Assembly: GCA_024803745.1 (NCBI GenBank)
Contig: JANJXV010000024.1
Span: 20,531,927 to 20,595,926, forward strand
Reading direction: 5' to 3'
Length of the DNA: 64,000 nucleotides
Source: Megascapheus bottae
Lineage: Eukaryota; Chordata; Mammalia; Rodentia; Geomyidae
A program made the position numbers and the translations under genes. Below are positions 38,601 to 42,649 of this stretch, piece after piece (position 1 is the first letter of the stretch; every line of letters starts with the position of its first letter). The notes under the pieces are model-generated. The model saw only the letters and a list, made by a program, of their open reading frames with translations, was not told where the DNA came from and did not search any database.

Positions 38601-41600
38601 ATGTTTGTAGTACTAAATAATCGAACCCAGGGCTTTGTGCATAGTAGGAAGCACTCTAACAATAGGCCACACTCCCTCCCTCCCTTCCTCCCTCCTTCTT
38701 CCCTTCTTCCCTTCCTTTGTCCCTTCCTTTCTTCTCTCCTCTCCTTCACTCCTTCCTTCTTCCTTTCTTTTATCAGTTGCGGGGCTTGACCTCAGGGCCT
38801 AGGTACTGGCCCTGAATTCTTTTTGCTCAAGGCTAATGCTCTATCACATTGAGGCATAGCTCCACTTCCAGTGGTTAATTGGAAATAAAAGTCTTATGGA
38901 CTTTCCTGCCTGGGCCAGCTTTGAACTATAATGCTCAGATTTCAGCCACCTGAGTAGAATTATAGGCGTGAGCCACCAGTACCTGACATGTTTCTTTCTT
39001 TTAAATCAAAACTTTCTGCCAGGAGTGGTGGCTCACACCTGTAATCCTAGCCACTCAGGAGGCTGAGATCTGAGGATCACGGTTCAAAGCCAGTACAGGG
39101 AACAAAAGGACCTGAGACTCTTATCTCCAATTAACCTCTAGAAAATGGAAGTGGGGTTTGGCTCAAGGGTAAAGTGGTAGCCTTGAACTGAAGAGCTCAG
39201 GGACAAAGCCTAGGCCCAGGGGTAGGGCAGTAGTCTTGAGCTAAAGAGCTTAGGGACAGTGCCCAGGCCCAGAGTTCCAGGCTTATGACCCACCAAAAAA
39301 AAAAAAAAAAAAAAAAAAAAGCCTGGCCAGAACCATATGATTTCCAAAGAGGGAGAAATAAGAGGGTGGCAGATGCAATGGGGTGAATTGGAGCAGACTT
39401 TAAGGGCAACAGAATGACTGGAGCAGTCTGGCTCTTAGCCTAGGTACACAGCGAGCCACCTCCAAGTCCTCAGCAGGTAAATGACTCAAAAAAGTACATA
39501 AGAGGGAGGCACTTAAGAAAGAAGAATACAGGGGCCGGGAGTTTGGCCTAGTGGTAGAGTGCTTGCCTAGCATGCACGAAGACCCAGGTTCGATTCCTCG
39601 GTACCACATACATAGAAAAAAGCCAGAAATGGTGCTGAGACTCAAGTGGTAGAGCTCTAACCTTGAGAAAGTTCAAGGACAATGCTCAGACCCTGAGCTC
39701 AAGCCCATGACTGGCAAAAAAAAAAAAGAAAGAAGAAAAAGAAAGAAGAATACAGACGTGGTGGATGAGATATCAAAGTAAATTATATGAATGTATGTAA
39801 TTATCATAATGAAACCCCTCTGGGTCATTTATTTTTAATGTTTTGTTCTAGGTTTTGTTGTTGTTGTTTTTGGTTGGTCTTGAACTCTGGGCCTGGGCAC
39901 TATCTCTTAGCTCTTCAGGTCAAGGCTAGCGCTATACCACTTGACCCATAGCACCATTTCCTGTTTTCTGGTGGATAAATGAAGATAAGGGTCTCACGGA
40001 CTTTAGTGCCCAGGCTGGCTTTGAATCGTGATCCTCAGATTTCAGCCTCCTGACATAGCTAGGATTATAGGAGTAAGCCACTGGCGCCCACGTTATTTTT
40101 AATTTTTAAAGCTAAGCCAGCTGAGCACCAGTGATTATGGCTCAATTGGTAGAACGATAGCCATAAACACAAAGAGGCTCAGAGACAGTGCCCAGGTCCC
40201 AAGCCATAAACACAAAGAGGCTCAGAGACAGTGCCCAGGTCCCAAGTTCAAGTCTGGCAACCAACAAAAATAAATAAATAATGCTAACTCATGTGTTGGT
40301 GGCTCACACCTGCAATACTGGTAACTACTCCAAAGGCTGAGATCTGAGGATTACAATTCAAAATCAGCTTAGGCAAGAAAGTCCATGAGATTCATTTTTT
40401 TGGTCAGTCCTGTGGCTTGAACTCAGGGCCTGGGCATTTGTCCTTGAGCAATTTTGCTCAAGGTTAGCATTCTGCCACTTGAACCACAGCACCAGTTTTA
40501 CCTTTTTGTGTATGTGGTACCAAGGAATCGAACCCAGGGCTTCATGCATACTAGGCAAACATTCTACCACTAGGCCATACTCCCAGCTGAGTCCATGAGA
40601 TTCTTATCTTCAATTAACTATCAAATAGCCAGAAATGGTACTATGGCTTAAAGTGGTAGAGCACTAGTCTTGATCAGAAAAGTTCAGGGGCAGTGCTCAG
40701 GCCCTGAGTTCAAGCCCCAGTACTGGCACAAAATGAAAAGGAATCAATCTGAGCAGTTTCTCTGCTTACCTCTATAGGAAGTTCAACTGATGTATTAAAA
40801 GCACTTGGGGTCCATTGCTTGGAGACACTGACTTTGACATTGCTAAATGTTTTTCTTGAAGCATGGAGCAATGAATAACTATCAAACAGAGAAAAAATAC
40901 GGCAGAATTAGAAACAAAGAACATAACAATGAATCACACATACATGCCCATTTTCTTTAAAATGTTTTATTTAAAAAAAAAAAAAAAAAAAAGGTGGGCT
41001 GAGAATGTGGCTTAATGGTAGAATGTTTGCCTAGCATGTATGAAGCCCTGGGTTCAATTCCTCAGTACCGTATAAACAGAAAAAGCCAAAAGTGGTGCTG
41101 TGGCTTAAGTGATGGAGTGCTAGCCTTGAGCAAAAGAAGCTCAAGGAGACTGGACGCCGCCACGGTGGTTCATGCCTATAATACTAGCTACTCAGGAGGG
41201 TGAGATCTGAGGATCACAGCTCAAAGCCAGCCCAGGCACTAAAGAGGAGAGACTCTTTATCTCCAATAAACCACTAGAAAAGGGAAAATGGAATTGTGGC
41301 TCAAGGGGTAGGGCGGTAGCCTTGAGCTGAAGAATGTCAAGGCGTAGAGTTCAAGCCCCATTATCCACGAAAAAGAAGAAAGAAGAAAGAAGGAAGAAGG
41401 AGAAGGAAGAAGGAGAAGGAAGAAGGAAGAAGGAGAAGGAAGAAGGAGAAGGAGGAGAAGGAGAAGGAGAAGGAGAAGGAGAAGCAGCAGCAGCAGATGC
41501 CGTTGCTGCTGAGAGAGTGGCCTGACCCAGTCCCTAACAAAAAAAGAAACAAAGAAAGAAACAAAGAAAGAGGGAAAGAAAGATTGATTGCCAAGCACCC

Positions 41601-41806
41601 GTGGCTCACACCTGTAATCCTAGCTACTCATGAGGAGGAGGTATAAGGATCAAGGTTCAAAGCCAGCTTGAGCAGCAAAGTCTAAGAGACTCTTATCTTC
41701 AATTAGCCACCAACGCCAGAAATAAAGCTGTGCGTCAAGTGGTAGAGTGCAAGCCTTGAGCAAAAAAGTTTAGGGAGATTGCCTAGACCCCAGTTTAAGC
41801 CACAGT

Positions 41807-41851
<45 letters not shown>

Positions 41852-42041
41852 ATACAAAGGAGGAATAACTATTCCCTAGACACGGTCTAGAAGTTACTGC
41901 ATGTGGCAGCCTCCATGACAACACAAAAGGAGGAGCTAAGCAAAGCATTTACCTGAAGAAGGTGAGCAGGAACACAACAACATGGTGGTGGCTGAACCGG
42001 GTTAGCAGAGCCCCTCTCTGGAAAGCTCTTGGCCAGGCCAT
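8004..42041 (-). CDS. SLC37A3: SLC37A3 coding region (14 coding exons, 493 aa)
   Basis: Solute carrier of the major facilitator superfamily, SLC37 (sugar-phosphate exchanger) family. The human protein acts with ATRAID in lysosomes to export nitrogen-containing bisphosphonates; its natural substrate is not settled. Exons were joined by GT-AG borders and reading phase: 89, 109, 93, 84, 146, 97, 85, 176, 142, 102, 48, 152, 66 and 93 nt, giving 1482 nt or 493 codons plus stop. No internal stop or frameshift was seen. The protein starts MAWPRAFQRG and ends RRRDHILSE. Visible features are a hydrophobic first helix near residues 20-37, an MFS loop with GDRLNLRW near 106-113, a Trp/Cys-rich helix (YCCLWIVNGLLQSTGWPC) near 144-161, an acidic central loop (ENEDEYEPN) near 257-265, and GGIIGGTLQGF near 338-348. 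The match to human SLC37A3 is from memory and is close throughout. The gene lies head to head with RAB19. Confidence 0.96.
8147..8192 (+). other. G-rich tract (C-rich in SLC37A3 transcript sense)
   Basis: Several GGGG runs with short spacers could form a G-quadruplex on the plus strand. It lies about 50-95 bases upstream of the exon 15 acceptor in the transcript, where it reads as C-runs. Confidence 0.6.
8211..8295 (-). repeat. Solitary Geo half
   Basis: 'cagtcctggggcttgaactc' to 'gtgagtgctccacaac', inverted. No head follows. Confidence 0.7.
8385..8623 (-). repeat. B1-Geo SINE
   Basis: Complete inverted copy ending 'ataagccaccatgctcagc', in the last intron of SLC37A3. Confidence 0.85.
8626..8870 (+). 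repeat. B1-Geo SINE
   Basis: Lies back to back with the preceding inverted copy, so the two can form a long hairpin. A tail at 8857-8870. Confidence 0.85.
8885..9117 (+). repeat. B1-Geo SINE, diverged
   Basis: 'ggcactagtggcttacatct' head. The Geo half carries an insertion near 9045 and an A tail at 9107. Confidence 0.7.
9170..9370 (+). repeat. IDL-Geo SINE, inside an older minus-strand B1 piece
   Basis: The head is normal with a long A tail. Inverted B1 fragments lie just before (9130-9168) and after (9382-9450). Confidence 0.8.
9470..10115. other. Unique part of SLC37A3 last intron
   Basis: No repeat recognised. ORFs in both strands have no known motif and lack exon support. Confidence 0.5.
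10128..10225 (-). repeat. ID-like monomer
   Basis: 'ggctaacactctaccaactg' is an inverted tRNA-type A-box region. Its text differs from the IDL head, so it may be another tRNA SINE. Confidence 0.5.
10264..10490 (+). repeat. B1-Geo SINE
   Basis: 'ctgggcacttttggttcata' head, Geo ending 'cccagaactggtttaaaaaa'. Confidence 0.8.
10500..10740 (+). repeat. B1-Geo SINE
   Basis: Near-intact B1 head 'gtggtggctcacgcctgtga'. Geo ends in a C-rich 'ctccctccacccccaaaaaa' tail. Confidence 0.88.
10863..10928 (-). CDS. SLC37A3: SLC37A3 coding exon 14 (residues 442-463)
   Basis: A phase 0-0 exon of 22 codons, YLVSLIQDNLGWMWVFYFFI then LM, forming the last membrane helix. Acceptor ttctttag, donor ATG followed by gtaagt. 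Confidence 0.95.
10980..11095 (+). repeat. B1-like monomer without Geo
   Basis: 'gtattcccagcactcagaag' to 'gaccttatctcaaaaataaa', close to the exon 14 acceptor side. Confidence 0.65.
11100..11302 (-). repeat. B1-Geo SINE
   Basis: 'ttggtcctggggcttgaact' to 'gaaactaggattacaggcc'. Confidence 0.85.
11305..11515 (-). repeat. IDL-Geo SINE
   Basis: 'gcagtcctggagcttgaact' to 'ccactaggccatgctcccag'. The head includes 'ggaatcgaacccagggcttc'. Confidence 0.9.
11585..11815 (-). repeat. B1-Geo SINE, diverged
   Basis: Inverted Geo with many changes; B1 part 'gcctcagcctcctgaagaat'. Confidence 0.65.
11925..12040 (-). repeat. B1-like monomer without Geo
   Basis: 'ggaattacaggcacgcacca' with the 7SL-type end 'gtagtccagtctagcctggt'. 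Confidence 0.6.
12310..12530 (-). repeat. B1-Geo SINE
   Basis: 'agtactggagcctgaactca' to 'gcgtgagccaccagcaccca'. Confidence 0.8.
12580..13755 (-). mobile_element. Old LINE-1 3'-end fragment, interrupted by an IDL-Geo
   Basis: Read on the plus strand it follows the reverse complement of mammalian L1 ORF2-end and 3' sequence: a cat-rich stretch, then the pattern corresponding to animals' L1 text 'atgaacaatggcacacaaatat' and a run ending in 'tgatttgcacttcctgatga'. It is diverged and non-coding. An IDL-Geo SINE at 13437-13637 splits it and the L1 match resumes on both sides. Confidence 0.65.
13437..13637 (-). repeat. IDL-Geo SINE inside LINE-1
   Basis: The flanks share the repeated 'accaattgtattct' / 'aactaattgtattct', a probable target-site duplication, so this copy is younger than the L1. 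Confidence 0.88.
13900..14365 (-). mobile_element. Second old LINE-1 3'-end fragment
   Basis: Another antisense L1-like stretch with the hallmark order: 'gaataatactccatggaat', then 'acttgtagttaacatgagca', then 'atacagttgtgaacattcac'. It repeats part of the element just upstream, so it is a separate copy or a duplicated piece. It is ended by a B1-Geo at 14378. Confidence 0.55.
14378..14590 (-). repeat. B1-Geo SINE with poly-G at its tail
   Basis: Starts with about ten G (C-run in element sense) before 'tcatggggcttgatctc'. A head-to-tail IDL-Geo follows. Confidence 0.85.
14590..14780 (-). repeat. IDL-Geo SINE
   Basis: 'cccagtcctggggctaagct' to 'gtaggctaaattcttggcca'. Confidence 0.85.
14823..14992 (+). 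repeat. B1-Geo SINE, truncated
   Basis: Eroded head and Geo that stops at 'ccttgagcaagaatag'. Confidence 0.65.
15000..15774. other. Unique part of SLC37A3 intron next to exon 13
   Basis: No repeats recognised. The long plus-strand frame at 15367-15891 is antisense to exon 13 at its end and is not a gene. Confidence 0.55.
15775..15926 (-). CDS. SLC37A3: SLC37A3 coding exon 13 (residues 391-441)
   Basis: Reads GFFIGGPSNMISSAISADLG and then RQEPIQGSSEALATVTGIVD and GTGSIGAAVGQ, helices 10-11 with the Gly-rich packing typical of SLC37 members. Acceptor gtatttcag, donor CAG followed by gtgaga. Confidence 0.96.
15930..17050. other. Unique SLC37A3 intron sequence
   Basis: About 1.1 kb free of SINEs, unusual for this window. 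No exon of the known protein maps here. Confidence 0.5.
17060..17265 (+). repeat. IDL-Geo SINE
   Basis: 'gcctagtggtggagtgcttg' head; A-rich (CAAA)n tail at 17247-17270. Confidence 0.88.
17504..17551 (-). CDS. SLC37A3: SLC37A3 coding exon 12, 48-nt small exon (residues 375-391)
   Basis: Only 16 codons long, reading SPNDKSINALLMTVT between split Arg and Gly codons. Acceptor cctcacag, donor ACAG followed by gtacag. Being a multiple of three, it could be skipped without a frameshift, but skipping would remove the loop and part of a helix. Confidence 0.94.
17590..17810 (+). repeat. B1-Geo SINE
   Basis: The head is eroded. Geo runs 'gagctgtgactcaggtggta' to 'cagtactggcacaaaaagg', about 40 bases from exon 12. 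Confidence 0.75.
18307..18408 (-). CDS. SLC37A3: SLC37A3 coding exon 11 (residues 341-375)
   Basis: Reads GTLQGFISDILQRRAPVLAL and then SLLLAIGSLVGYS, the loop and helix 9. Acceptor gttgaag, donor AGCC followed by gtgagt. The GFISD..QRRAP stretch is the C-terminal counterpart of the MFS loop motif seen in exon 5. Confidence 0.95.
18533..18712 (-). repeat. IDL-Geo SINE, nested
   Basis: 'cttgaactcagggcctgggc' to 'taggctatgctcccagccc'. Confidence 0.88.
18738..18926 (-). repeat. IDL-Geo SINE, nested
   Basis: 'gccagtccaggggcttgaac' to 'ggtcaaactcccagcccc', next to the preceding copy in the same direction. Confidence 0.88.
19043..19133 (+). repeat. Solitary Geo half
   Basis: 'cagaagtggcactgtgactc' with an AAT-rich tail. 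Confidence 0.65.
19290..19400. repeat. Polypyrimidine (CTTT/CCTT)n tract
   Basis: Imperfect TTCC/TTCT repeat ending right at an inverted Geo (19404-19532), so it is the A-tail side of that element. Confidence 0.9.
19724..20090 (+). repeat. B1-Geo SINE with a second Geo piece
   Basis: One B1 head is followed by two Geo-type segments (to about 19890 and 20035) and another short Geo end near 20070. Confidence 0.7.
20597..20850 (+). repeat. B1-Geo SINE
   Basis: Complete copy ending in an A run only about 20 bases from the exon 10 donor. Confidence 0.85.
20878..21019 (-). CDS. SLC37A3: SLC37A3 coding exon 10 (residues 294-341)
   Basis: Reads YSLAYACLKLVNYSFFFWLP and then FYLSNNFGWKEAEADQLSIW and YDVGGII, helices 7-8 of the MFS fold. 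Acceptor ttcttatag, donor ATAG followed by gtatgc. The splice junction falls inside the first Gly of GGTLQGF. Confidence 0.96.
21142..21390 (+). repeat. B1-Geo SINE ending in (CA)n
   Basis: 'cggtggctcatgcctgtaat' head; the tail 'catgacccacaac' grows into (CA)n. Confidence 0.85.
21394..21490 (-). repeat. B1 half
   Basis: Inverted 'ctagatctcaggctcctgag' to 'acaggtgtgagccctggc'. Confidence 0.65.
21528..21722 (-). repeat. IDL-Geo SINE
   Basis: Complete inverted copy with 'gaggaatcgaacctgggttt'. Confidence 0.9.
21755..21927 (-). repeat. IDL-Geo SINE, internally shortened
   Basis: Follows a C-run and T-run at 21733-21751. The Geo part has lost bases near 21778. Confidence 0.85.
22207..22435 (+). 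repeat. B1-Geo SINE
   Basis: 'ggggcagtggctcatgccta' to 'ccctaggatcagcataaaag'. Confidence 0.82.
22495..22628. repeat. (GGGA)n and (GA)n microsatellite
   Basis: Purine-only run on the plus strand, about 130 bases. Long frames across it in both strands are artefacts. Confidence 0.97.
22680..23410. other. Unique SLC37A3 intron sequence
   Basis: No repeat seen and no family motif in its short frames. Confidence 0.5.
23420..23640 (+). repeat. B1-Geo SINE, broken in Geo
   Basis: The Geo part is interrupted at 23555-23585 by A-rich text and then ends 'ccaggactggcatagaac'. Confidence 0.7.
23708..23960 (+). repeat. B1-Geo SINE
   Basis: 'actggtggctcatgcctata' to 'ccataaccagcaaaac'. Confidence 0.88.
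23980..24145 (+). repeat. IDL-Geo SINE, shortened, with (AAAT)n tail
   Basis: Lacks about 30 bases at the IDL/Geo join. The tail is (AAAT)n at 24118-24145. Confidence 0.85.
24535..24728 (+). repeat. IDL-Geo SINE
   Basis: Complete copy ending 'caggactgacaaaaaaaa', about 70 bases from the exon 9 donor. Confidence 0.88.
24801..24976 (-). CDS. SLC37A3: SLC37A3 coding exon 9, central acidic loop (residues 235-293)
   Basis: The largest coding exon (176 nt). It holds the cytosolic loop between the two six-helix halves (FEDSHRPLINDTENEDEYEP) followed by the start of helix 7 (FHQACCLPGVIP). Acceptor tgttttag, donor CCG followed by gtaagg. This exon shows the most changes against the remembered human sequence, as expected for a loop. 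Confidence 0.95.
25300..25515 (+). repeat. B1-Geo SINE
   Basis: Internal deletion between head and Geo; a long A tail of about 20. Confidence 0.82.
25720..25925 (+). repeat. IDL-Geo SINE with long A tail
   Basis: About 29 uninterrupted A at 25897-25925 suggests a fairly recent insertion. Confidence 0.9.
26090..26460 (+). repeat. B1-Geo SINE plus extra Geo
   Basis: B1 head from 26095, A run at 26201, Geo to 26320, then another Geo-like piece 26338-26440. Confidence 0.65.
26575..26745 (-). repeat. IDL-Geo SINE, shortened
   Basis: Deletions in both halves; the end 'ctaccactaggacaaactcc' is clear. Confidence 0.8.
26795..27030 (+). repeat. B1-Geo SINE
   Basis: 'ggtgccagtggcttatacct' to 'ccccataactaacaacaaaa', about 100 bases from the exon 8 donor. 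Confidence 0.82.
27127..27211 (-). CDS. SLC37A3: SLC37A3 coding exon 8 (residues 207-235)
   Basis: Reads YAFLVTASVQFAGGIVIFFG and then LLVSPEEIG, the sixth helix and the start of the central loop. Acceptor cctccag, donor TTG followed by gtaaga. Confidence 0.96.
27297..27410 (+). repeat. Solitary Geo half with C-run and (CA)n tail
   Basis: 'aagtggcattatggctccag' to 'ccactacccccccacaca'. Confidence 0.75.
27432..27620 (+). repeat. IDL head joined to unrelated text
   Basis: The head 'ctaggggtagaatgcttgcc' is followed by a short Geo start and then other sequence, so the Geo half is lost or replaced. Confidence 0.6.
27680..27893 (+). repeat. IDL-Geo SINE
   Basis: Complete copy with A-rich linker at 27762-27779 between the halves. 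Confidence 0.88.
27930..28090 (-). repeat. B1-Geo SINE, shortened
   Basis: 'ttactcaaggctagcactct' to 'gtagataggattacatgcat'. Confidence 0.75.
28358..28585 (-). repeat. IDL-Geo SINE, young-type, with long T run
   Basis: A T run (A tail) over 40 bases long, and the altered Geo boxes described in the findings ('gggcttgagctcaggg', 'cttgagcctcagc'). Confidence 0.92.
29110..29310 (-). repeat. Two diverged ID/Geo-like pieces
   Basis: 'cactcttccactaagctaaa' and 'ctttgaactcagggcctcac' mark inverted tRNA-SINE remnants. Confidence 0.45.
29330..29550 (+). repeat. B1-Geo SINE
   Basis: 'cactggtggctcacacctgt' to 'taagccccagaagcaagg', followed by a purine run and (CA)n at 29590-29630 next to exon 7. Confidence 0.82.
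29650..29746 (-). CDS. SLC37A3: SLC37A3 coding exon 7 (residues 174-206)
   Basis: Reads GRGVIFGLWSACASVGNILG and then ACLASSVLQFGYE, a helix typical of the SLC37 N-terminal bundle. The acceptor is gtccttag, the donor is GAG followed by gtgggt, and the exon ends in phase 0. Confidence 0.95.
29765..30470. other. Unique SLC37A3 intron sequence
   Basis: About 700 bases without a recognised repeat. The 141-codon plus-strand frame at 29882-30307 shows no known motif and is probably chance. Confidence 0.5.
30474..30690 (+). repeat. B1-Geo SINE
   Basis: 'gctgggtgccagggctcagg' to 'agtattggcacaaaaataaa'. Confidence 0.78.
30717..30800 (+). repeat. ID-like monomer with (TA)n tail
   Basis: 'gagaccctgaattcatatcc' and (TA)n at 30785-30800. 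Confidence 0.5.
31003..31198 (+). repeat. IDL-Geo SINE
   Basis: The head has lost about 15 bases at the B box region. A tail about 25 long. Confidence 0.85.
31228..31350 (+). repeat. ID-like monomer with (AAT)n tail
   Basis: 'atgtagctcagtggtagaac' is a near-canonical tRNA-Ala A-box region, closer to ID than to IDL; (AAT)n at 31329-31350. Confidence 0.65.
31370..32110. other. Unique SLC37A3 intron sequence
   Basis: No repeat or exon recognised over about 740 bases. Confidence 0.5.
32110..32360 (-). repeat. B1-Geo SINE with T-run and G-run tail
   Basis: T run then ten G before 'tatcatggggcttgaactct': an A tail joined to a C run in element sense. Confidence 0.88.
32457..32690 (+). repeat. B1-Geo SINE
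   Basis: 'gactgtggtggctcaagact' to 'ccctagtaatggtaggaaac'. Confidence 0.8.
32840..33325 (+). repeat. B1-Geo SINE split by an inverted B1-Geo
   Basis: Plus-strand B1 head (32845-32930) breaks at 'ggcagcaaagttt'. A minus-strand B1-Geo fills 32935-33145. Plus-strand Geo text follows at 33180-33325. Confidence 0.6.
33525..33670 (-). CDS. SLC37A3: SLC37A3 coding exon 6 (residues 126-174)
   Basis: Encodes helices with YCCLWIVNGLLQSTGWPCVV and GNWFGKAG. Acceptor tttcgaag, donor TGG followed by gtatgc. This is the longest plain transmembrane exon of the gene and is almost identical to the human protein as I remember it. Confidence 0.96.
33920..34165 (+). repeat. B1-Geo SINE
   Basis: 'ggcacttggggctcctgtct' to 'ccccaggaatgacaactcc'. 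Confidence 0.8.
34414..34610 (+). repeat. IDL-Geo SINE, young-type
   Basis: Intact IDL B box 'gggttcgattcc' with Geo carrying 'ctgaggctcaag'. Confidence 0.92.
34625..34850 (+). repeat. B1-Geo SINE
   Basis: 'gtgctggtgtctcaggccta' to 'ccccatgacaaaaaaaaa'. Confidence 0.82.
34858..35090 (+). repeat. B1-Geo SINE
   Basis: Third SINE in a row in the same direction; ends 'ctgtaccagcacaaaataaa'. Confidence 0.8.
35095..35950. other. Unique SLC37A3 intron sequence
   Basis: No repeat recognised apart from short A runs. No exon expected here. Confidence 0.5.
36130..36380 (+). repeat. B1-Geo SINE
   Basis: 'catcagtggctcatgcctgt' to 'aacaccagcataagcacaca'. A B1-like piece also precedes it at 35957-36050. 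Confidence 0.82.
36390..36590 (+). repeat. IDL-Geo SINE, young-type
   Basis: 'ggccgggagtttggcctagt' start and altered Geo B box 'gagctcaagtcc'. Confidence 0.92.
36858..36941 (-). CDS. SLC37A3: SLC37A3 coding exon 5 (residues 98-125)
   Basis: A phase 0-0 exon of 28 codons carrying the MFS cytoplasmic-loop motif between helices 2 and 3 (SGIIGDRLNLRWVLSFGM). Acceptor atttttag, donor GTG followed by gtaagt. Confidence 0.95.
37330..37408 (+). repeat. ID-like monomer
   Basis: 'gagatagcgcacagtacatg' and 'ggttggatcctcagcact', 30 bases from the exon 4 donor. Confidence 0.55.
37439..37531 (-). CDS. SLC37A3: SLC37A3 coding exon 4 (residues 67-97)
   Basis: A phase 0-0 exon of 31 codons reading IWSTNHLFPSTEEATLFLGT and then a hydrophobic helix ending FSYAV. 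The acceptor is ttcttgcag and the donor is GTG followed by gtaagt. An IDL-Geo SINE sits only about 20 bases upstream of the acceptor in transcript sense, at 37552-37755. Confidence 0.95.
37552..37755 (+). repeat. IDL-Geo SINE, young-type
   Basis: The repeated 'aagaacacaagaaca' before (37536-37550) and after (37752-37766) marks a target-site duplication. Confidence 0.92.
38267..38675 (-). repeat. IDL-Geo SINE split by a B1-Geo
   Basis: Inverted Geo piece at 38267-38341 and inverted IDL head at 38587-38675. The duplicated 'agcaccacttt' flanks the inserted B1-Geo. Confidence 0.8.
38345..38586 (-). repeat. B1-Geo SINE, nested in IDL-Geo
   Basis: (GTTT)n tail, then 'gggcttgaactctgggcctg' to 'tgagccaccatgcctggcc'. 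Confidence 0.88.
38675..38770. repeat. Polypyrimidine (CCTT)n tract
   Basis: C/T-only imperfect repeat between two inverted SINEs. Confidence 0.9.
38776..38990 (-). repeat. B1-Geo SINE
   Basis: 'gttgcggggcttgacctcag' to 'aggcgtgagccaccagtacc'. Confidence 0.85.
39020..39320 (+). repeat. B1-Geo SINE with duplicated Geo end
   Basis: 'caggggtagggcagtag' text occurs after a first Geo end (39205), so the last ~60 bases are repeated; long A tail follows. Confidence 0.82.
39532..39728 (+). repeat. IDL-Geo SINE, young-type
   Basis: Flanking 'aagaaagaagaatacag' occurs at 39515-39531 and again near 39739-39755, a probable target-site duplication. Confidence 0.92.
39872..40090 (-). repeat. B1-Geo SINE
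   Basis: (GTT)n tail then 'ggtcttgaactctgggcctg' to 'ggagtaagccactggcgccc'. Confidence 0.85.
40159..40244 (+). repeat. Perfect 43-bp tandem duplication inside a Geo half
   Basis: The text 'agccataaacacaaagaggc' through 'cccaggtccca' occurs at 40159-40201 and again, base for base, at 40202-40244. Confidence 0.97.
40285..40735 (+). repeat. B1-Geo SINE split by an IDL-Geo
   Basis: B1 head 40285-40393 and remainder 40590-40735. The 14-base 'agtccatgagattc' is doubled at 40380-40393 and 40590-40603. Confidence 0.92.
40394..40589 (-). repeat. IDL-Geo SINE, nested
   Basis: Inverted copy bounded by the 14-base duplication of its host. Confidence 0.93.
40770..40878 (-). CDS. SLC37A3: SLC37A3 coding exon 3 (residues 30-66)
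   Basis: Encodes the end of the first membrane helix and the first lumenal loop (HASRKTFSNVKVSVSKQWTP). The donor is GAG followed by gtaagc and the acceptor is gatag. The exon starts in phase 2 and ends in phase 0. The loop carries NTS, a possible N-glycosylation site, near residues 58-60. Confidence 0.94.
40990..41140 (+). repeat. IDL-Geo SINE, 3'-truncated
   Basis: 'cttaatggtagaatgtttgc' head; Geo ends at 'gcaaaagaagctcaagg' where a B1-Geo begins. Confidence 0.82.
41150..41372 (+). repeat. B1-Geo SINE
   Basis: 'cgccacggtggttcatgcct' to 'ccccattatccacgaaaaag'; its tail grades into the purine tract. Confidence 0.85.
41370..41495. repeat. (GAAGAAGGA)n purine tract
   Basis: A/G-only imperfect trinucleotide array followed by GCAGCAGCAG. 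Long frames in both strands are artefacts. Confidence 0.95.
41590..41850 (+). repeat. B1-Geo SINE ending in (CA)n
   Basis: 'cacccgtggctcacacctgt' to 'aagccacagtgtacacac', then (CA)n to 41850, about 100 bases from the exon 2 donor. Confidence 0.88.
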
Positions 42042-42109
42042 GTCCTCCTGCCTTCTTCCCAGCCTCACTGGAAGTTTGAGTAACAAATGTGTTACATCAT
42101 TTCTTCTTC
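41953..42109 (-). CDS. SLC37A3: SLC37A3 exon 2: 5' UTR end plus first coding segment (residues 1-30)
   Basis: The acceptor follows a T-rich tract (ctttgtag) and the donor is TTCAG followed by gtaaat. The start codon is at 42041-42039. It was chosen because MAWPRAFQRG matches the family N-terminus and because its context is strong (G at -3, G at +4). The coding part is 41953-42041. The 68 nt of leader in this exon include an ATG-ATG-TAA reading frame at 42100-42092, reported as a finding. Confidence 0.93.
42092..42100 (-). other. Start-stop uORF (ATG ATG TAA) in the SLC37A3 leader
   Basis: Two adjacent ATG codons followed at once by TAA, inside exon 2 about 50 nt before the main start codon. 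The first ATG has G at -3. The second ATG plus TAA is a minimal start-stop element of a kind known to stall ribosomes and reduce downstream initiation in other genes. Confidence 0.7.
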
Positions 42110-42289
42110 CTACAAAGATAAAAAAAAATTATTAAGATTATCCAAAACCAATGGGGGAAAAAAGATCTAAATGATCAAGAATTGATTGCATAAAATCTGA
42201 ATCAAATTAGATTTAATACAAGTCAACAAATATCAGTCCTTTGGAGAAGAAAAATGCCATTAGGTAGTTGGCATCAGAAAACTAGACTG

Positions 42290-42497
42290 GGCGAGGAGTT
42301 TGGCCTAGTGGTAGAGTGCTTGCCTAGCATGCATGAAGACCCGGGTTCGATTCCTTGGTACCACATACATAGAAAAAAGCCGGAAGTGGTGCTGAGGCTC
42401 AAGTGGTAGAGCTTCAGCCTTGAAAAAGTCCAAGGACAGTGCTCAGGCCCTGAGCTCAAGCCCAGGACTGGCAAAAAAAAAAAAAAAAAAAAAAAAA
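42290..42497 (+). repeat. IDL-Geo SINE, young-type
   Basis: 'cagaaaactagactg' occurs before (42276) and after (42499), a target-site duplication. Confidence 0.93.
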
Positions 42498-42649
42498 CAG
42501 AAAACTAGACTGATAATTTTGTTTTACAGGCTAATTAGCTCTGGAGGAAAAATTACAAATCTTGACAAAAAAAAAAGTCCCCAACTGAAAGCATTCCCAC
42601 ATAAACAGAAAAATGATTTGTTTTTTATTGTTTTAACAGCAGGGCCTTG

